64,000 nt of DNA from Zoogloea dura (GTDB taxonomy: Bacteria > Pseudomonadota > Gammaproteobacteria > Burkholderiales > Rhodocyclaceae). The notes beneath the pieces were generated by a model that searched no databases, was not told the DNA's origin, and saw nothing but the letters and a program-made list of their open reading frames with translations. Below are positions 8,457-16,595 of the stretch, one piece after another (position 1 is the stretch's first letter; each line of letters begins with the position of its first letter). Both the position numbers and the translations under genes were made by a program. The stretch lies in the NCBI RefSeq assembly GCF_012927165.1, contig NZ_JABBGA010000005.1:124001-188000 (forward strand), in the 5' to 3' direction.

Positions 8457-9323
8457 ATGACCAAGGCAAAATCCACCTCCGCTTCGAATGCGGCACCGGA
8501 ATCCGTTGCGGAGAAGAATCCGCCCGTCACCGCCGAGGAGCGCTATCGAATGATCGCGGAGGCCGCCTATTTTCGCGCGGAGAAGCGCGCCTTTCTGGGC
8601 GGGAACGTGGCAGAGGACTGGCTGCAGGCCGAGGCCGAGATCGACCGGATGCTCAAAGAGCAGGGACGTCTTCCCTCGATGACGCCGGAGGAAATCGAGC
8701 AACGCGTACAAGGCGCCCTCGCCACCGACCCGGCCGCGATCGCCGCCCAGGTGCGCGCGATCACGCTCGATGCGCTCACGCGCGGCAGCCTCGACACCGA
8801 GGCGCTCAAACGCGTGACGGCGGCCGTGGTCAAAGGCGCCCGCGAAGGCGCCGCGCCGCTCGGGGAACACGGCGGACAGGCGCTGAAAGAGGCGATGCGC
8901 GGTCTGGACGAGGCCCTGGCCGGGGCAGCGGAGGCCGCCCAGTTGGCCATTCAGGAGGCCGCGGGTCGCACCAGCGAGTTCTCCCGGCAGGGGCTGAAGC
9001 GGGCGGCGGACGAGCTGGCTACGCTGCAGACGCTGTTCATCGAAACGCTGCAGGAGGCCGCGCAGAGCGCCAAGGGCGTCGTCCAGGCCACCTTCACCGA
9101 GCTTGCCGAACATGCCCGCACCAGTGGCTCGGCCGTCGGCCAACGTACCCGGATCGCGCTCGAGCAACTGGCCCAGGCCATTACGGCAGGCGCTCGCGAT
9201 CAGGCCAAGAAAGGGACGGAAGTCGTGCGCCATGAAGCCGCGCTGCTTGCCGGTCTGGCCGCCGGCCTGCTCCAGGGCATCGCTGCCCGCCTGGAATCGA
9301 AAGATACCGGCAAGGACGTTTGA
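8457..9323 (+). CDS. DUF2934-domain protein with helical repeats, unknown function
   Basis: A 288-residue Ala/Glu-rich protein. Residues about 27-65 match the DUF2934 pattern (RYRMIAEAAYFRAEKRAFLG followed by a Trp-Leu-x-Ala-Glu motif). The remainder is a long series of amphipathic helices with no signal peptide or membrane segment except a short hydrophobic C-terminal patch (AALLAGLAAGLLQGIAA). A structural or phasin-like membrane-associated role is conceivable but not shown. It has a good ribosome site (AAAGGAG) and its stop overlaps the start of the aarF-like gene, so it belongs to the same operon. Confidence 0.7.
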   Translation: MTKAKSTSASNAAPESVAEKNPPVTAEERYRMIAEAAYFRAEKRAFLGGNVAEDWLQAEAEIDRMLKEQGRLPSMTPEEIEQRVQGALATDPAAIAAQVRAITLDALTRGSLDTEALKRVTAAVVKGAREGAAPLGEHGGQALKEAMRGLDEALAGAAEAAQLAIQEAAGRTSEFSRQGLKRAADELATLQTLFIETLQEAAQSAKGVVQATFTELAEHARTSGSAVGQRTRIALEQLAQAITAGARDQAKKGTEVVRHEAALLAGLAAGLLQGIAARLESKDTGKDV

Positions 9324-10993
9324 TGCTATGGCAAGCGATCGGCGCCGTCCGCGACCTGGGCCGCCTGCATGACATCGCCTCCGTCCTGATCCGTTATGGC
9401 TTCGGCGATCTGGTGCGGCGGATCGGCATGGCGGGCGCCCTGGAACGTGCCGGCCGCACCCTGCACTGGCACGAACCGGAGGAACTGGCGCGGCTGGAGC
9501 CGCCGGCCCGCGTGCGCCGGGCGCTGGAGGAGCTGGGGCCGAGCTTCGTCAAGCTGGGGCAGATCCTCGCCACCCGCGTCGATCTGTTCCCGGCGGAATG
9601 GATCGCCGAGTTCAGCAAGCTGCAGGATGCCGCACCCGCCATCCCTTTCGCCGAGCTGCTGCCGCAGCTGACCGAGGACTTGGGCGAGTCGCCCGAGGCC
9701 ATCTTCCCACGCCTGGAACCGCAGGCGCTGGCGGCGGCCTCGCTGGCCCAGGTGCATCGCGCCTGGCTGGCGGACGGCACGGCGGTCATCCTCAAGGTGC
9801 GGCGCCCCGGCATCCGGCCGATCGTGGAGGCCGACCTGCGCCTGCTGGCCCGTCTCGCCGAGATCGTCGAGGCGGAAGCGCCCGAGTTGCGCCGCTACCG
9901 GCCGCGGGAGGTGGTGCGCCATTTCACCCTGTCGCTGCGCCGCGAACTGGATTTTTCCGCCGAGGGCCGCAGCGCCGAGCGCATCGCCGCCAACTTCGCC
10001 GCCCACCCCGAGATCGTCGTTCCCCGCATCCACTGGCCGTGGACCGGCGGGCGGCTCAATGTGCAGAACTATGTCGAGGGCATTGCCGGCCGCGACCTGG
10101 CCGCCGTGGACGCGGCCGGCCTCGACCGCAGGCTGCTGGCCCGTCGCGGTGCCCGGGCCGTGCTCAAGATGATGCTCGAAGATGGCTTCTTCCACGCCGA
10201 CCCGCATCCCGGTAACGTTTTCTACCTGCCGGACAACCGCATCGCCTTCATTGACTTCGGCATGGTCGGGCGCCTTTCCGAGGAGCGCCGCTATCAGCTG
10301 GCCGTGCTGTTGCACGGTCTCGTCAGCCACGATGCGGAGAAGGTGGCCGAAGTGCTGCTGGACTGGAGCGGCGGCGCCGAGATCGACAGCGAGACCTTGC
10401 AGCCCGAGATCGACGCCTTCGTCGACCAGTATCACGGCGTGCCGCTCAAGAACCTCGATCTGGGCGCCATGCTCTCCGACCTGGTCGCCATCCTGCGCGA
10501 GCACGGCCTCACCCTGCCGCCCGACCTGGCGCTGCTGATCAAGGCCTTCATCGCCCTGGAGGGACTGGGGCGCCAGCTCGACCCCGACTTCGACATGGCG
10601 GGCGAGGCTACGCCGTTTCTCGAACGGGTGCTGCTCGCCCACGCCGCGCCCGGCGCCCTGGTCTGGCGCGGCTGGCGCGCCTTGCGCGACACGCTTGCCC
10701 TCGTCGCCGGGCTGCCGCAAGACCTGCGCCAGCTCCTGCGCGCCGCGCGGCGCGGCAAGCTCCTGGTGCAAGTCGAGGTCCTGCCCCTCAAGCATTTCGG
10801 CGACCGTCTCGACCGCGCCGCCAGCCGCCTGGCGATCAGCGTCGTCACCGCCGCCCTGATCATCGGCTCGGCCATCGTCATGACCGTCGAGCGCGAGCCC
10901 GGCCTGCCATCTTTCGGCTTGCTCGGCTTCATCGCCGCCGTCATCGGCGGCATCTGGGTGCTGTTCTCCATCTGGCGTGGCGGCAAGGGCTAG
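9323..10993 (+). CDS. AarF/UbiB/ABC1 atypical kinase family protein
   Basis: A 556-residue UbiB-family protein. Seen in order: the KxGQ motif (SFVKLGQILATR, about residue 75), the Ala-rich nucleotide loop (AAASLAQVHRAW, about 137), an invariant Lys (VILKVRRPG), the catalytic DPHPGN (about 293) and DFGM (about 312), then two C-terminal membrane helices (about 505-552). All hallmark residues are present. Known: UbiB/ADCK proteins are ATPases that help handle lipid isoprenoids such as ubiquinone intermediates. Because this copy sits in a mobile lipid/export cluster, it is more likely an accessory paralogue acting on a hydrophobic substrate at the membrane. ATG 9323 overlaps the previous stop. 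Confidence 0.85.
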   Translation: MLWQAIGAVRDLGRLHDIASVLIRYGFGDLVRRIGMAGALERAGRTLHWHEPEELARLEPPARVRRALEELGPSFVKLGQILATRVDLFPAEWIAEFSKLQDAAPAIPFAELLPQLTEDLGESPEAIFPRLEPQALAAASLAQVHRAWLADGTAVILKVRRPGIRPIVEADLRLLARLAEIVEAEAPELRRYRPREVVRHFTLSLRRELDFSAEGRSAERIAANFAAHPEIVVPRIHWPWTGGRLNVQNYVEGIAGRDLAAVDAAGLDRRLLARRGARAVLKMMLEDGFFHADPHPGNVFYLPDNRIAFIDFGMVGRLSEERRYQLAVLLHGLVSHDAEKVAEVLLDWSGGAEIDSETLQPEIDAFVDQYHGVPLKNLDLGAMLSDLVAILREHGLTLPPDLALLIKAFIALEGLGRQLDPDFDMAGEATPFLERVLLAHAAPGALVWRGWRALRDTLALVAGLPQDLRQLLRAARRGKLLVQVEVLPLKHFGDRLDRAASRLAISVVTAALIIGSAIVMTVEREPGLPSFGLLGFIAAVIGGIWVLFSIWRGGKG

Positions 10994-10995
10994 AG

Positions 10996-11943
10996 ATGGC
11001 GAAACCAGCACCCGAAACCGTTCCCAATCCGCCCGCGCGCAAGGTCGGCCTGGCGCTGGGCAGCGGTTCAGCGCGCGGGCTGGCGCACATCGGCGTGCTG
11101 CGTGCCATCGAGGAGGCCGGGATCAAGGTCGATCTGGTCGCCGGCACCAGCATAGGCGCGGTGGTGGGCGCGGTATATGCCGCCGGCAAGATCGGAGGCT
11201 TGGCCGACCGTTTTCGCGCCTTCGATTGGCGGCAGATCGTCGGCATGCTCGACCCCGTTCTCCCCCGTTCCGGGCTGATCGACGGCCAGAAGATCGCGGA
11301 CTTTGTACGCGCCCATGTGGCGGCCGCAAGCATCGAGGATCTGCCGATCCCCTTCCGCGCCGTGGCCACCTGCATCATGAGCGGCGAGGAGGTGGTGTGC
11401 GCCTGGGGCGACCTGATCGATGCGGTGCGCGCCAGCATCTCGGTGCCCGGCATCTTCACGCCGGTGCGCAGCAACGGCCGCATTCTCGTCGACGGCGGTC
11501 TGGTCAACCCGGTGCCGGTGAGTGTGGTGCGTGCCATGGGCGCAGGCCTGGTCATCGCCGTCGACCTCAACCACGACATCGTGGCGAGCCGGGTATCCCG
11601 CCCAGATTCGAACTCACAGGGAACATTCCATACCCAGGCCATGGCGCGCCTGCTGGCAAGCCTCCGAACAAACCCCGGCTTGGTCCAGTTCGAAGCCTGG
11701 CTGCACAAGGAGCCGGAACCGCTGCCGGGCATCTTCGATGTGCTGCTGAGCTCCATCTACATCATGCAGGCGCGCATGACCCAGGCCAGCCTGCGGCAGG
11801 ACAAGCCGGACATCCTCATCCGCCCGCCGCTGGGTGCGGTGCGTTTCATGGAGTTCGACCGCGCCGAGGAAATCATCGAGATCGGCTACCGCAGCGCGGC
11901 GCAGCAATTGGCCCGCTGGGCAGGAGCGCCCACTGATGACTGA
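10996..11943 (+). CDS. Patatin-like phospholipase, RssA type
   Basis: A 315-residue patatin-domain hydrolase. Seen: the oxyanion Gly-rich loop (GLALGSGSARGLAHIGVL, residues about 16-33), the nucleophile elbow GTSIGA (Ser about 53), and the catalytic Asp in DGGLVNPVPV (about 165). No signal peptide, so it acts in the cytoplasm or on the inner leaflet. Known: the family are Ser/Asp acyl hydrolases acting on phospholipids or lysophospholipids. It follows the UbiB-like gene by two bases and overlaps the next gene by eight, so it is a tightly coupled operon member. Substrate unknown; membrane phospholipid remodelling is the natural guess. Confidence 0.85.
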   Translation: MAKPAPETVPNPPARKVGLALGSGSARGLAHIGVLRAIEEAGIKVDLVAGTSIGAVVGAVYAAGKIGGLADRFRAFDWRQIVGMLDPVLPRSGLIDGQKIADFVRAHVAAASIEDLPIPFRAVATCIMSGEEVVCAWGDLIDAVRASISVPGIFTPVRSNGRILVDGGLVNPVPVSVVRAMGAGLVIAVDLNHDIVASRVSRPDSNSQGTFHTQAMARLLASLRTNPGLVQFEAWLHKEPEPLPGIFDVLLSSIYIMQARMTQASLRQDKPDILIRPPLGAVRFMEFDRAEEIIEIGYRSAAQQLARWAGAPTDD

Positions 11944-12715
11944 CAGGCATCCCATGAACTTCCCCGAGGCTGTGATGACGGGCGTCCGCGCCGCCATTGC
12001 AGGCGCCCTGACCTGCGAGGCACCCCCCGTCCAGCTTGCCTTGCGCCTGTTGCTGTCAGGCCAGCAGATTCCGATCCGGGCGCTGGTGACCAGCAGCTTT
12101 CATTCCGGGCAGGCGGGCATCGATGCCGGCACGGCCTTGGACCTGATCCATCTCAGCCTGCAGCAATTGCATGCCCACGTCGATGCGGCGAGCGGCCCAT
12201 CCGCGCATCTCGGCAACGCCGCCACCGTGCTGGCGGGCGACTACTTGACCACCGGGGCCTTCCGCCTGCTGGTGCGCTGCGCTGACCTGCAAGTCCTCGC
12301 CCTGATTTCTCATGCGGTCAACCGTGCCGCGGAATTGGAGGCCGCGAATCTGAGCCTGGCGCGAGATGGCGTCGATGACCCGACGCAGTGGGTGCGAACC
12401 CGTCAACGGTTGGCGGCGCCGCTGGGCGGGGCGGCCGGTGCCACAGGGGCTGCGCTCGCGGGCTACCCGGAACCGCTCGCCGGCGTCGCTCGGCGCTACG
12501 GCGAAACCCTCGTGGCGAGCCACGTGTTGCTGCAAGAAGCCAATGCCATGGAGCGCTGCGAGGCACGCACCGCCCTCCTGTGCGCAGCGCGCGACCTGTG
12601 CCGTCAGGCGACGCAGGAGGCGCGCACCCTTGCGACGGCCACAGGGAACGGCCGTCCACTCGAACTGGCTGAACGGATCGCTGCCAGCATCGAGGCTGGA
12701 GGCAGTGAAAAGTAA
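11936..12715 (+). CDS. Polyprenyl-synthetase-like protein lacking the DDxxD motif
   Basis: A 259-residue helical protein. Seen: a segment like the start of trans-isoprenyl diphosphate synthases, TALDLIHLSLQQLHAHVDAA (about residues 64-83) followed by the conserved ATVLAGDYLTTGAFRLL (about 94-110). In active enzymes the first aspartate-rich motif follows the LIH helix; here it reads HAHVDAA, and no second DDxxD is visible later. Inferred: a catalytically dead or repurposed isoprenoid-binding protein, possibly a partner of the UbiB-like protein. The start at 11936 overlaps the patatin gene, and the next gene follows after two bases. Family assignment comes from pattern recognition alone. Confidence 0.55.
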   Translation: MTDRHPMNFPEAVMTGVRAAIAGALTCEAPPVQLALRLLLSGQQIPIRALVTSSFHSGQAGIDAGTALDLIHLSLQQLHAHVDAASGPSAHLGNAATVLAGDYLTTGAFRLLVRCADLQVLALISHAVNRAAELEAANLSLARDGVDDPTQWVRTRQRLAAPLGGAAGATGAALAGYPEPLAGVARRYGETLVASHVLLQEANAMERCEARTALLCAARDLCRQATQEARTLATATGNGRPLELAERIAASIEAGGSEK

Positions 12716-12717
12716 TC

Positions 12718-15246
12718 ATGAATTTAATGAGCCCCAACCCTCAGCCGGCCCGCGTGACAAGCCAGCAGGGAATGAAAATGGACGCGTCCTTGCCACCGAA
12801 GAAGATCGTCATTTTCTATTCGTCGATCGGCTACGGGCACATCAGTGCTGCCCAAGCCATAAGGGCGGAGATACATCGGCAATCCCGGAACACCGAGGTG
12901 GTTCTGCAGGACATTCGCGCCTTCATGCACCCGCTCTGGCGGCGCGTCGACGAACGCCTGTACTGGTTCGTCGCCAGCAACTTGCCCGAGTGCTTCGAGA
13001 GCCTGTTCGACGCGATGCAAACCAGAGGCAACCGCATTCCCTCGCTGTCGATGATGCCCACGGACTACCCGGAGGGGAAAGTTCACGCCTACCTGACCCA
13101 ACAGGCGCCGGACGTCATCCTGTCGACCCACTACGGCGCTGCCCAGGTGCTGGGAACGCTGCGCGAAAAGGGGTTCCTGGCCAATCGAAGAATCGGATGG
13201 CTGCATACGGACTTTTTCGAGGGCTACTTTCCACGTATCTCCAAGCTGATCGATCGCACCTTTCTGGCGCACCCGGAACTGGAATCGCGCTGGCTGGCGG
13301 CAGGCGTGCCACCGGACAAGGTAATCACCAGCGGGATGCCGGTGCAGGTCGAGGCGGTGTCCGCAGTCGCTCGCCAGGACATCCGCGCGTGTATCGGGTT
13401 ATCGCCGGACATTCCCACCCTGACGCTCGCGGGCGGCAAGGAAGGCCGGGGGGACTATGTCGACTTCATCTACAGCGTGATGCGTCATGTTCCCTGCAGC
13501 CTGCAGATCATCGCCGCATGTGGCGCGAACGCGAGCCTGCGTGCCAGGCTCAAGGAACTGCGCGGGAGCCTGCCGTCGCGGCTAACACTGAAGGTCGTGG
13601 GACTGGTGCCACGATCCGACATGACTGCGTACATGGGCGCCGCCGACGTCCTGATCACCAAGGCGGGAGGACTGACGCTGGCGGAAGCGTTCACGATCGG
13701 CGTGCCGACCATCCTCCTCGATGTCATCAGCGGCCACGAGCGCGAGAACGCCGCCCTGTTCGTGCGCCAAGGGCTGGCCAGTTTTGCTGGCAATGCGGAA
13801 GACGCGGGAAGACTGGTCGAGGAAATCCTCTCCGATCCGGTCCGACGGGAAGAAATCCTCACCGCCCAACGGCAGTACAGAGAGCGGACGAACATCGTCA
13901 GCATCGCCCGGTTCGCACTGGACGACGCAGAGGATCCCGTATATCCATTGCCGACTTACGGGGTCGAAGATGGCGCGCCGGTGCTCGGCATCGACGCAGC
14001 GCTCGCACGACTCGACGCCGAGTCATCGGCCGAGGTCGAGTTGCTGCTTTCCTACGCGACCTCGCAGACGCCGGAGCGGATCGTCCGCGAAAATCCGTTC
14101 GGACACCTTGCCATCCGTATCGAGGGCGTCGTTTATAGCGCGAACTACATCGCGGACCCTTCCGTCGATCCAAATTTTCTCCAGCACGTGAGCCTTGCGG
14201 ACTATTTGTACGGTGTCACTCGTCCGTCCCCATCGCAAGTTCATACCAACACCTATGGCATGGCCTACGGCCGCGAGACGCTCGGTTTGCGCGTCCGGGG
14301 CGTTCCCCCCGAAAGCCGCGCCGCGATGGTGGCCGAGGCGCGCCGCCAGGAAGGCGCGTTCCGGGATGGCAGCCTGCAATGGCACCGGAGCGATTTCAAT
14401 TGCGCGGACGTCGTGGCGCAGATGCTTGCGGCCGGTGGCTATGGCCGCCGCTCCCTCGGCAACCGGATAGGGCTGCCGAGCATGCCTTTGGACGTGTTCG
14501 AGGGCATCCGAGCACGGTTCGAAGAAGACCCGTCGTTGCAGGAGGAATTGATCGCCTACCGTTTGCTGCCTGGAACTCAGGCGCCTTATCGCTTTTCCCG
14601 TTTTCCGCTCTCGATGTGGCAGCCATTGCGCTCGATGGCGCGCGTGCTCAGCGACGCGTCTCGCGACGAGCTTGAGCAGGCAACAACCCGACAGGTCACT
14701 GGGTATTTCAGCGATTCCCGGCTTTATGTCGAGGACTTGCGGGCCTGCCGGTCGGCATCGGGAACCGAGGATATCCCGCTTGTCGAGCGTCCTCCCCTGG
14801 CACTGGAGGAGGCGATCCTCGCCGACTTGCGGCGTGTGCTCGCGGTGTACTTGGAACTTCCGTTCCAGCGGATCGGGCGCTTGGAGGGTCGCCCTGCCAT
14901 CAAGGGGTTTGACGCGCTCGTCAATCGGGGACTCGAACTCGCCCGGCTGGCGACGGAGCATGCCGAAGACGGTCTGCTCCGTCTTCGCGCGGACCGGCTA
15001 CGCGCGCTATTCAACCGGCTCGTGGAAGACTACGGGCAGATCGACCCGCAGCGCTTCGAATTGCGTCACGTCCAGGTCTACTTGGCGCAGCTACGGGCGT
15101 TCGAGTCGGTGCTGGGACGGGAGCTGTTGCCCCCGGGCGCTTCGTGGACCGACAGAGTGCGGACATCGCTGCATGTTTGGTGGCGTCCAAAGGTGGTGTT
15201 TGCTCGCCGCGTTGCCCAGGTGTATTTCCGCAAAAGAGAGAAGTAA
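12718..15246 (+). CDS. Lipid glycosyltransferase (MGDG synthase/GT28 type) fused to a putative papain-like domain
   Basis: An 842-residue two-part protein. Residues about 28-410 resemble MGDG synthase/MurG-type glycosyltransferases: a nucleotide-loop variant SSIGYGHISAAQAI, the WLHTDFF segment, and the donor-binding ITKAGGLTLAEAFTIGVP. Residues about 455-575 carry a separate unit with His463 in FGHLAIRI and Cys562 in FNCADVVAQML; His-before-Cys in this setting resembles DUF4105/permuted NlpC-P60 proteins. The last 250 residues are helical and unassigned. No signal peptide. Known: GT28 lipid transferases move sugar onto diacylglycerol or lipid carriers at the membrane. The C-terminal unit might be an acyltransferase or amidase; this is inference. 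Confidence 0.65.
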   Translation: MNLMSPNPQPARVTSQQGMKMDASLPPKKIVIFYSSIGYGHISAAQAIRAEIHRQSRNTEVVLQDIRAFMHPLWRRVDERLYWFVASNLPECFESLFDAMQTRGNRIPSLSMMPTDYPEGKVHAYLTQQAPDVILSTHYGAAQVLGTLREKGFLANRRIGWLHTDFFEGYFPRISKLIDRTFLAHPELESRWLAAGVPPDKVITSGMPVQVEAVSAVARQDIRACIGLSPDIPTLTLAGGKEGRGDYVDFIYSVMRHVPCSLQIIAACGANASLRARLKELRGSLPSRLTLKVVGLVPRSDMTAYMGAADVLITKAGGLTLAEAFTIGVPTILLDVISGHERENAALFVRQGLASFAGNAEDAGRLVEEILSDPVRREEILTAQRQYRERTNIVSIARFALDDAEDPVYPLPTYGVEDGAPVLGIDAALARLDAESSAEVELLLSYATSQTPERIVRENPFGHLAIRIEGVVYSANYIADPSVDPNFLQHVSLADYLYGVTRPSPSQVHTNTYGMAYGRETLGLRVRGVPPESRAAMVAEARRQEGAFRDGSLQWHRSDFNCADVVAQMLAAGGYGRRSLGNRIGLPSMPLDVFEGIRARFEEDPSLQEELIAYRLLPGTQAPYRFSRFPLSMWQPLRSMARVLSDASRDELEQATTRQVTGYFSDSRLYVEDLRACRSASGTEDIPLVERPPLALEEAILADLRRVLAVYLELPFQRIGRLEGRPAIKGFDALVNRGLELARLATEHAEDGLLRLRADRLRALFNRLVEDYGQIDPQRFELRHVQVYLAQLRAFESVLGRELLPPGASWTDRVRTSLHVWWRPKVVFARRVAQVYFRKREK

Positions 15247-15271
15247 CTTGCCTTCACCACGCCCCCATTCA

Positions 15272-15411
15272 ATGTGGCTCTCGCACGTTCTGTCCGGCGC
15301 TCTTCTGTCTTTCGGCAGCACAACGGCATTCGGTGCCGATCAGCTCGGCAAACAGTTTCAGATGCGGATGCCCCAGCCGGAGCGCGCTGCCTACGAGGCC
15401 GCTCCGCACCG
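15272..15411 (+). pseudogene. Relic of a TolC-like outer-membrane factor gene
   Basis: In the frame starting at 15272 the sequence reads FGADQLGKQFQMRMPQPERA followed by AYEA. The functional channel gene downstream encodes FRADLLGQSLQMPMAQQDSA then AYKA at about residues 89-112. The nucleotides are similarly alike. The similarity stops after about 15405, and no complete channel gene is present here. It lies just before the RND adaptor gene, so it may be what is left of an earlier or duplicated outer-membrane factor. The whole gap 15247-15512 contains nothing else I can support. Confidence 0.45.
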
Positions 15412-15512
15412 GCCGCCGCAACACTCGCGGCACCGACAAGGCCGCGTCCGCAGAATGGCTGGCCCGCGTCCTGCTAATCACCATTTAAAGTCCAATCGGA
15501 AAAACCCGCCCC

Positions 15513-16595
15513 ATGAAAAGAAAAACCCTGCTCACACACATGGCGCCGCTGGCGCTCTACGCTCTCTTGACCGGATGCGGTAAAGCGCCGGAGGCCCCGA
15601 CTCAAATCGACGCCAAGACCTGGAATCTTCCGGTCATGACGGCGAGCGCCAGTGCACCGGTCGAGTACACTACGGTCGGCTCGGTGGTGTCCGATCAGCG
15701 CGTCGAGGTCGCCTCGCGGCTGAGCGGTTATATCCGCGAGATCCAAGTGCAGGAGGGTGAACGGGTGCGGCGCGGCCAGGTGCTTGCCCGCCTCGATGCC
15801 GCGGACGTGGAAGGCGGCATCCGCCAAACGCGCGCGGCCCAAGGCGCAGCCGAGGCCGCCTTCCGGGATGCGCAGACTGACCTCGAGCGATTCGAGCGCC
15901 TGTTCGAACGCGGCAGCGTCTCGGAAAACGAGATGCGCAAGGTGCGCCTGAAGTTTGACGCCGCCCGCGAGGCCCTGAACCAGGCACGCGCCGGTCTCGA
16001 CACGGCGCTCGCCCAGCGCGCCTATGCCGAGATCACCAGCCCCGTGGCGGGCACGGTGGTGGCCCGCCTCAAACGGGCCGGCGATCTCGCCGTGCCCGGC
16101 ATGCCGCTCTTGACCGTGGAGTCGGGGCGCGGCCTGCTATTCGAGACCTTCGTGGCGGAAGGCCAGATCGCCGCCATGGCCGAGGGCAAGCCGGCGGTGG
16201 TCAGCATCGACAGCCTGCCCGCGCCCCTGAAAGGCACGGTGACCCGGGTGGTCCCCTCCGGTGACCCGGTCACCCGCAGCTACCAGGTCAAGATCGCCCT
16301 GCCAGAGACGGTAGGGCTGATGCCGGGGATGTTCGGCCGCGCGGTCTTCACGGTCGGAGAAAGCCCCTCGCCGGTGGTGCCCCGGCGGGCGCTGGCCGAG
16401 CGCGGCGGGCTCACCGGAGTCTTCGTGCTGGATGGCGAAGGCCGGGCGCGCTTCCGCTGGTTGCGCACCGGCCGCGAATGGCCCGACCGGGTCGAGGTAA
16501 GCGCCGGTCTGGCGGCCGACGAGCGCTTCGTGGCGGCGGTCGAGCCCGCCCTGCGCGAGGGTGACCGCGTCATGCCGGTGGAGGCGCCGCGATGA
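15513..16595 (+). CDS. RND efflux periplasmic adaptor, lipoprotein
   Basis: A 360-residue membrane fusion protein. Seen: a lipoprotein signal (lipobox LLTGC, Cys about residue 22), a lipoyl half-motif with barrel start (SRLSGYIREIQVQEGERVRR, about 69-88), an alpha-helical hairpin (about 95-170), the second lipoyl half (ITSPVAGTVVARLKRAGDLA) and C-terminal beta-barrel/MP domains. Known: such adaptors bridge an RND pump and a TolC channel across the periplasm. Its stop overlaps the pump start by four bases, and the channel gene follows the pump, so all three parts are encoded together. Confidence 0.92.
   Translation: MKRKTLLTHMAPLALYALLTGCGKAPEAPTQIDAKTWNLPVMTASASAPVEYTTVGSVVSDQRVEVASRLSGYIREIQVQEGERVRRGQVLARLDAADVEGGIRQTRAAQGAAEAAFRDAQTDLERFERLFERGSVSENEMRKVRLKFDAAREALNQARAGLDTALAQRAYAEITSPVAGTVVARLKRAGDLAVPGMPLLTVESGRGLLFETFVAEGQIAAMAEGKPAVVSIDSLPAPLKGTVTRVVPSGDPVTRSYQVKIALPETVGLMPGMFGRAVFTVGESPSPVVPRRALAERGGLTGVFVLDGEGRARFRWLRTGREWPDRVEVSAGLAADERFVAAVEPALREGDRVMPVEAPR

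Noticed and set aside
9326-11011. A 561-codon minus-strand frame opposite the UbiB-like gene
   Set aside because: Composition (Gln/Gly/Asp/His-rich) is that of an antisense shadow of a GC-rich gene; the plus frame has all UbiB motifs.
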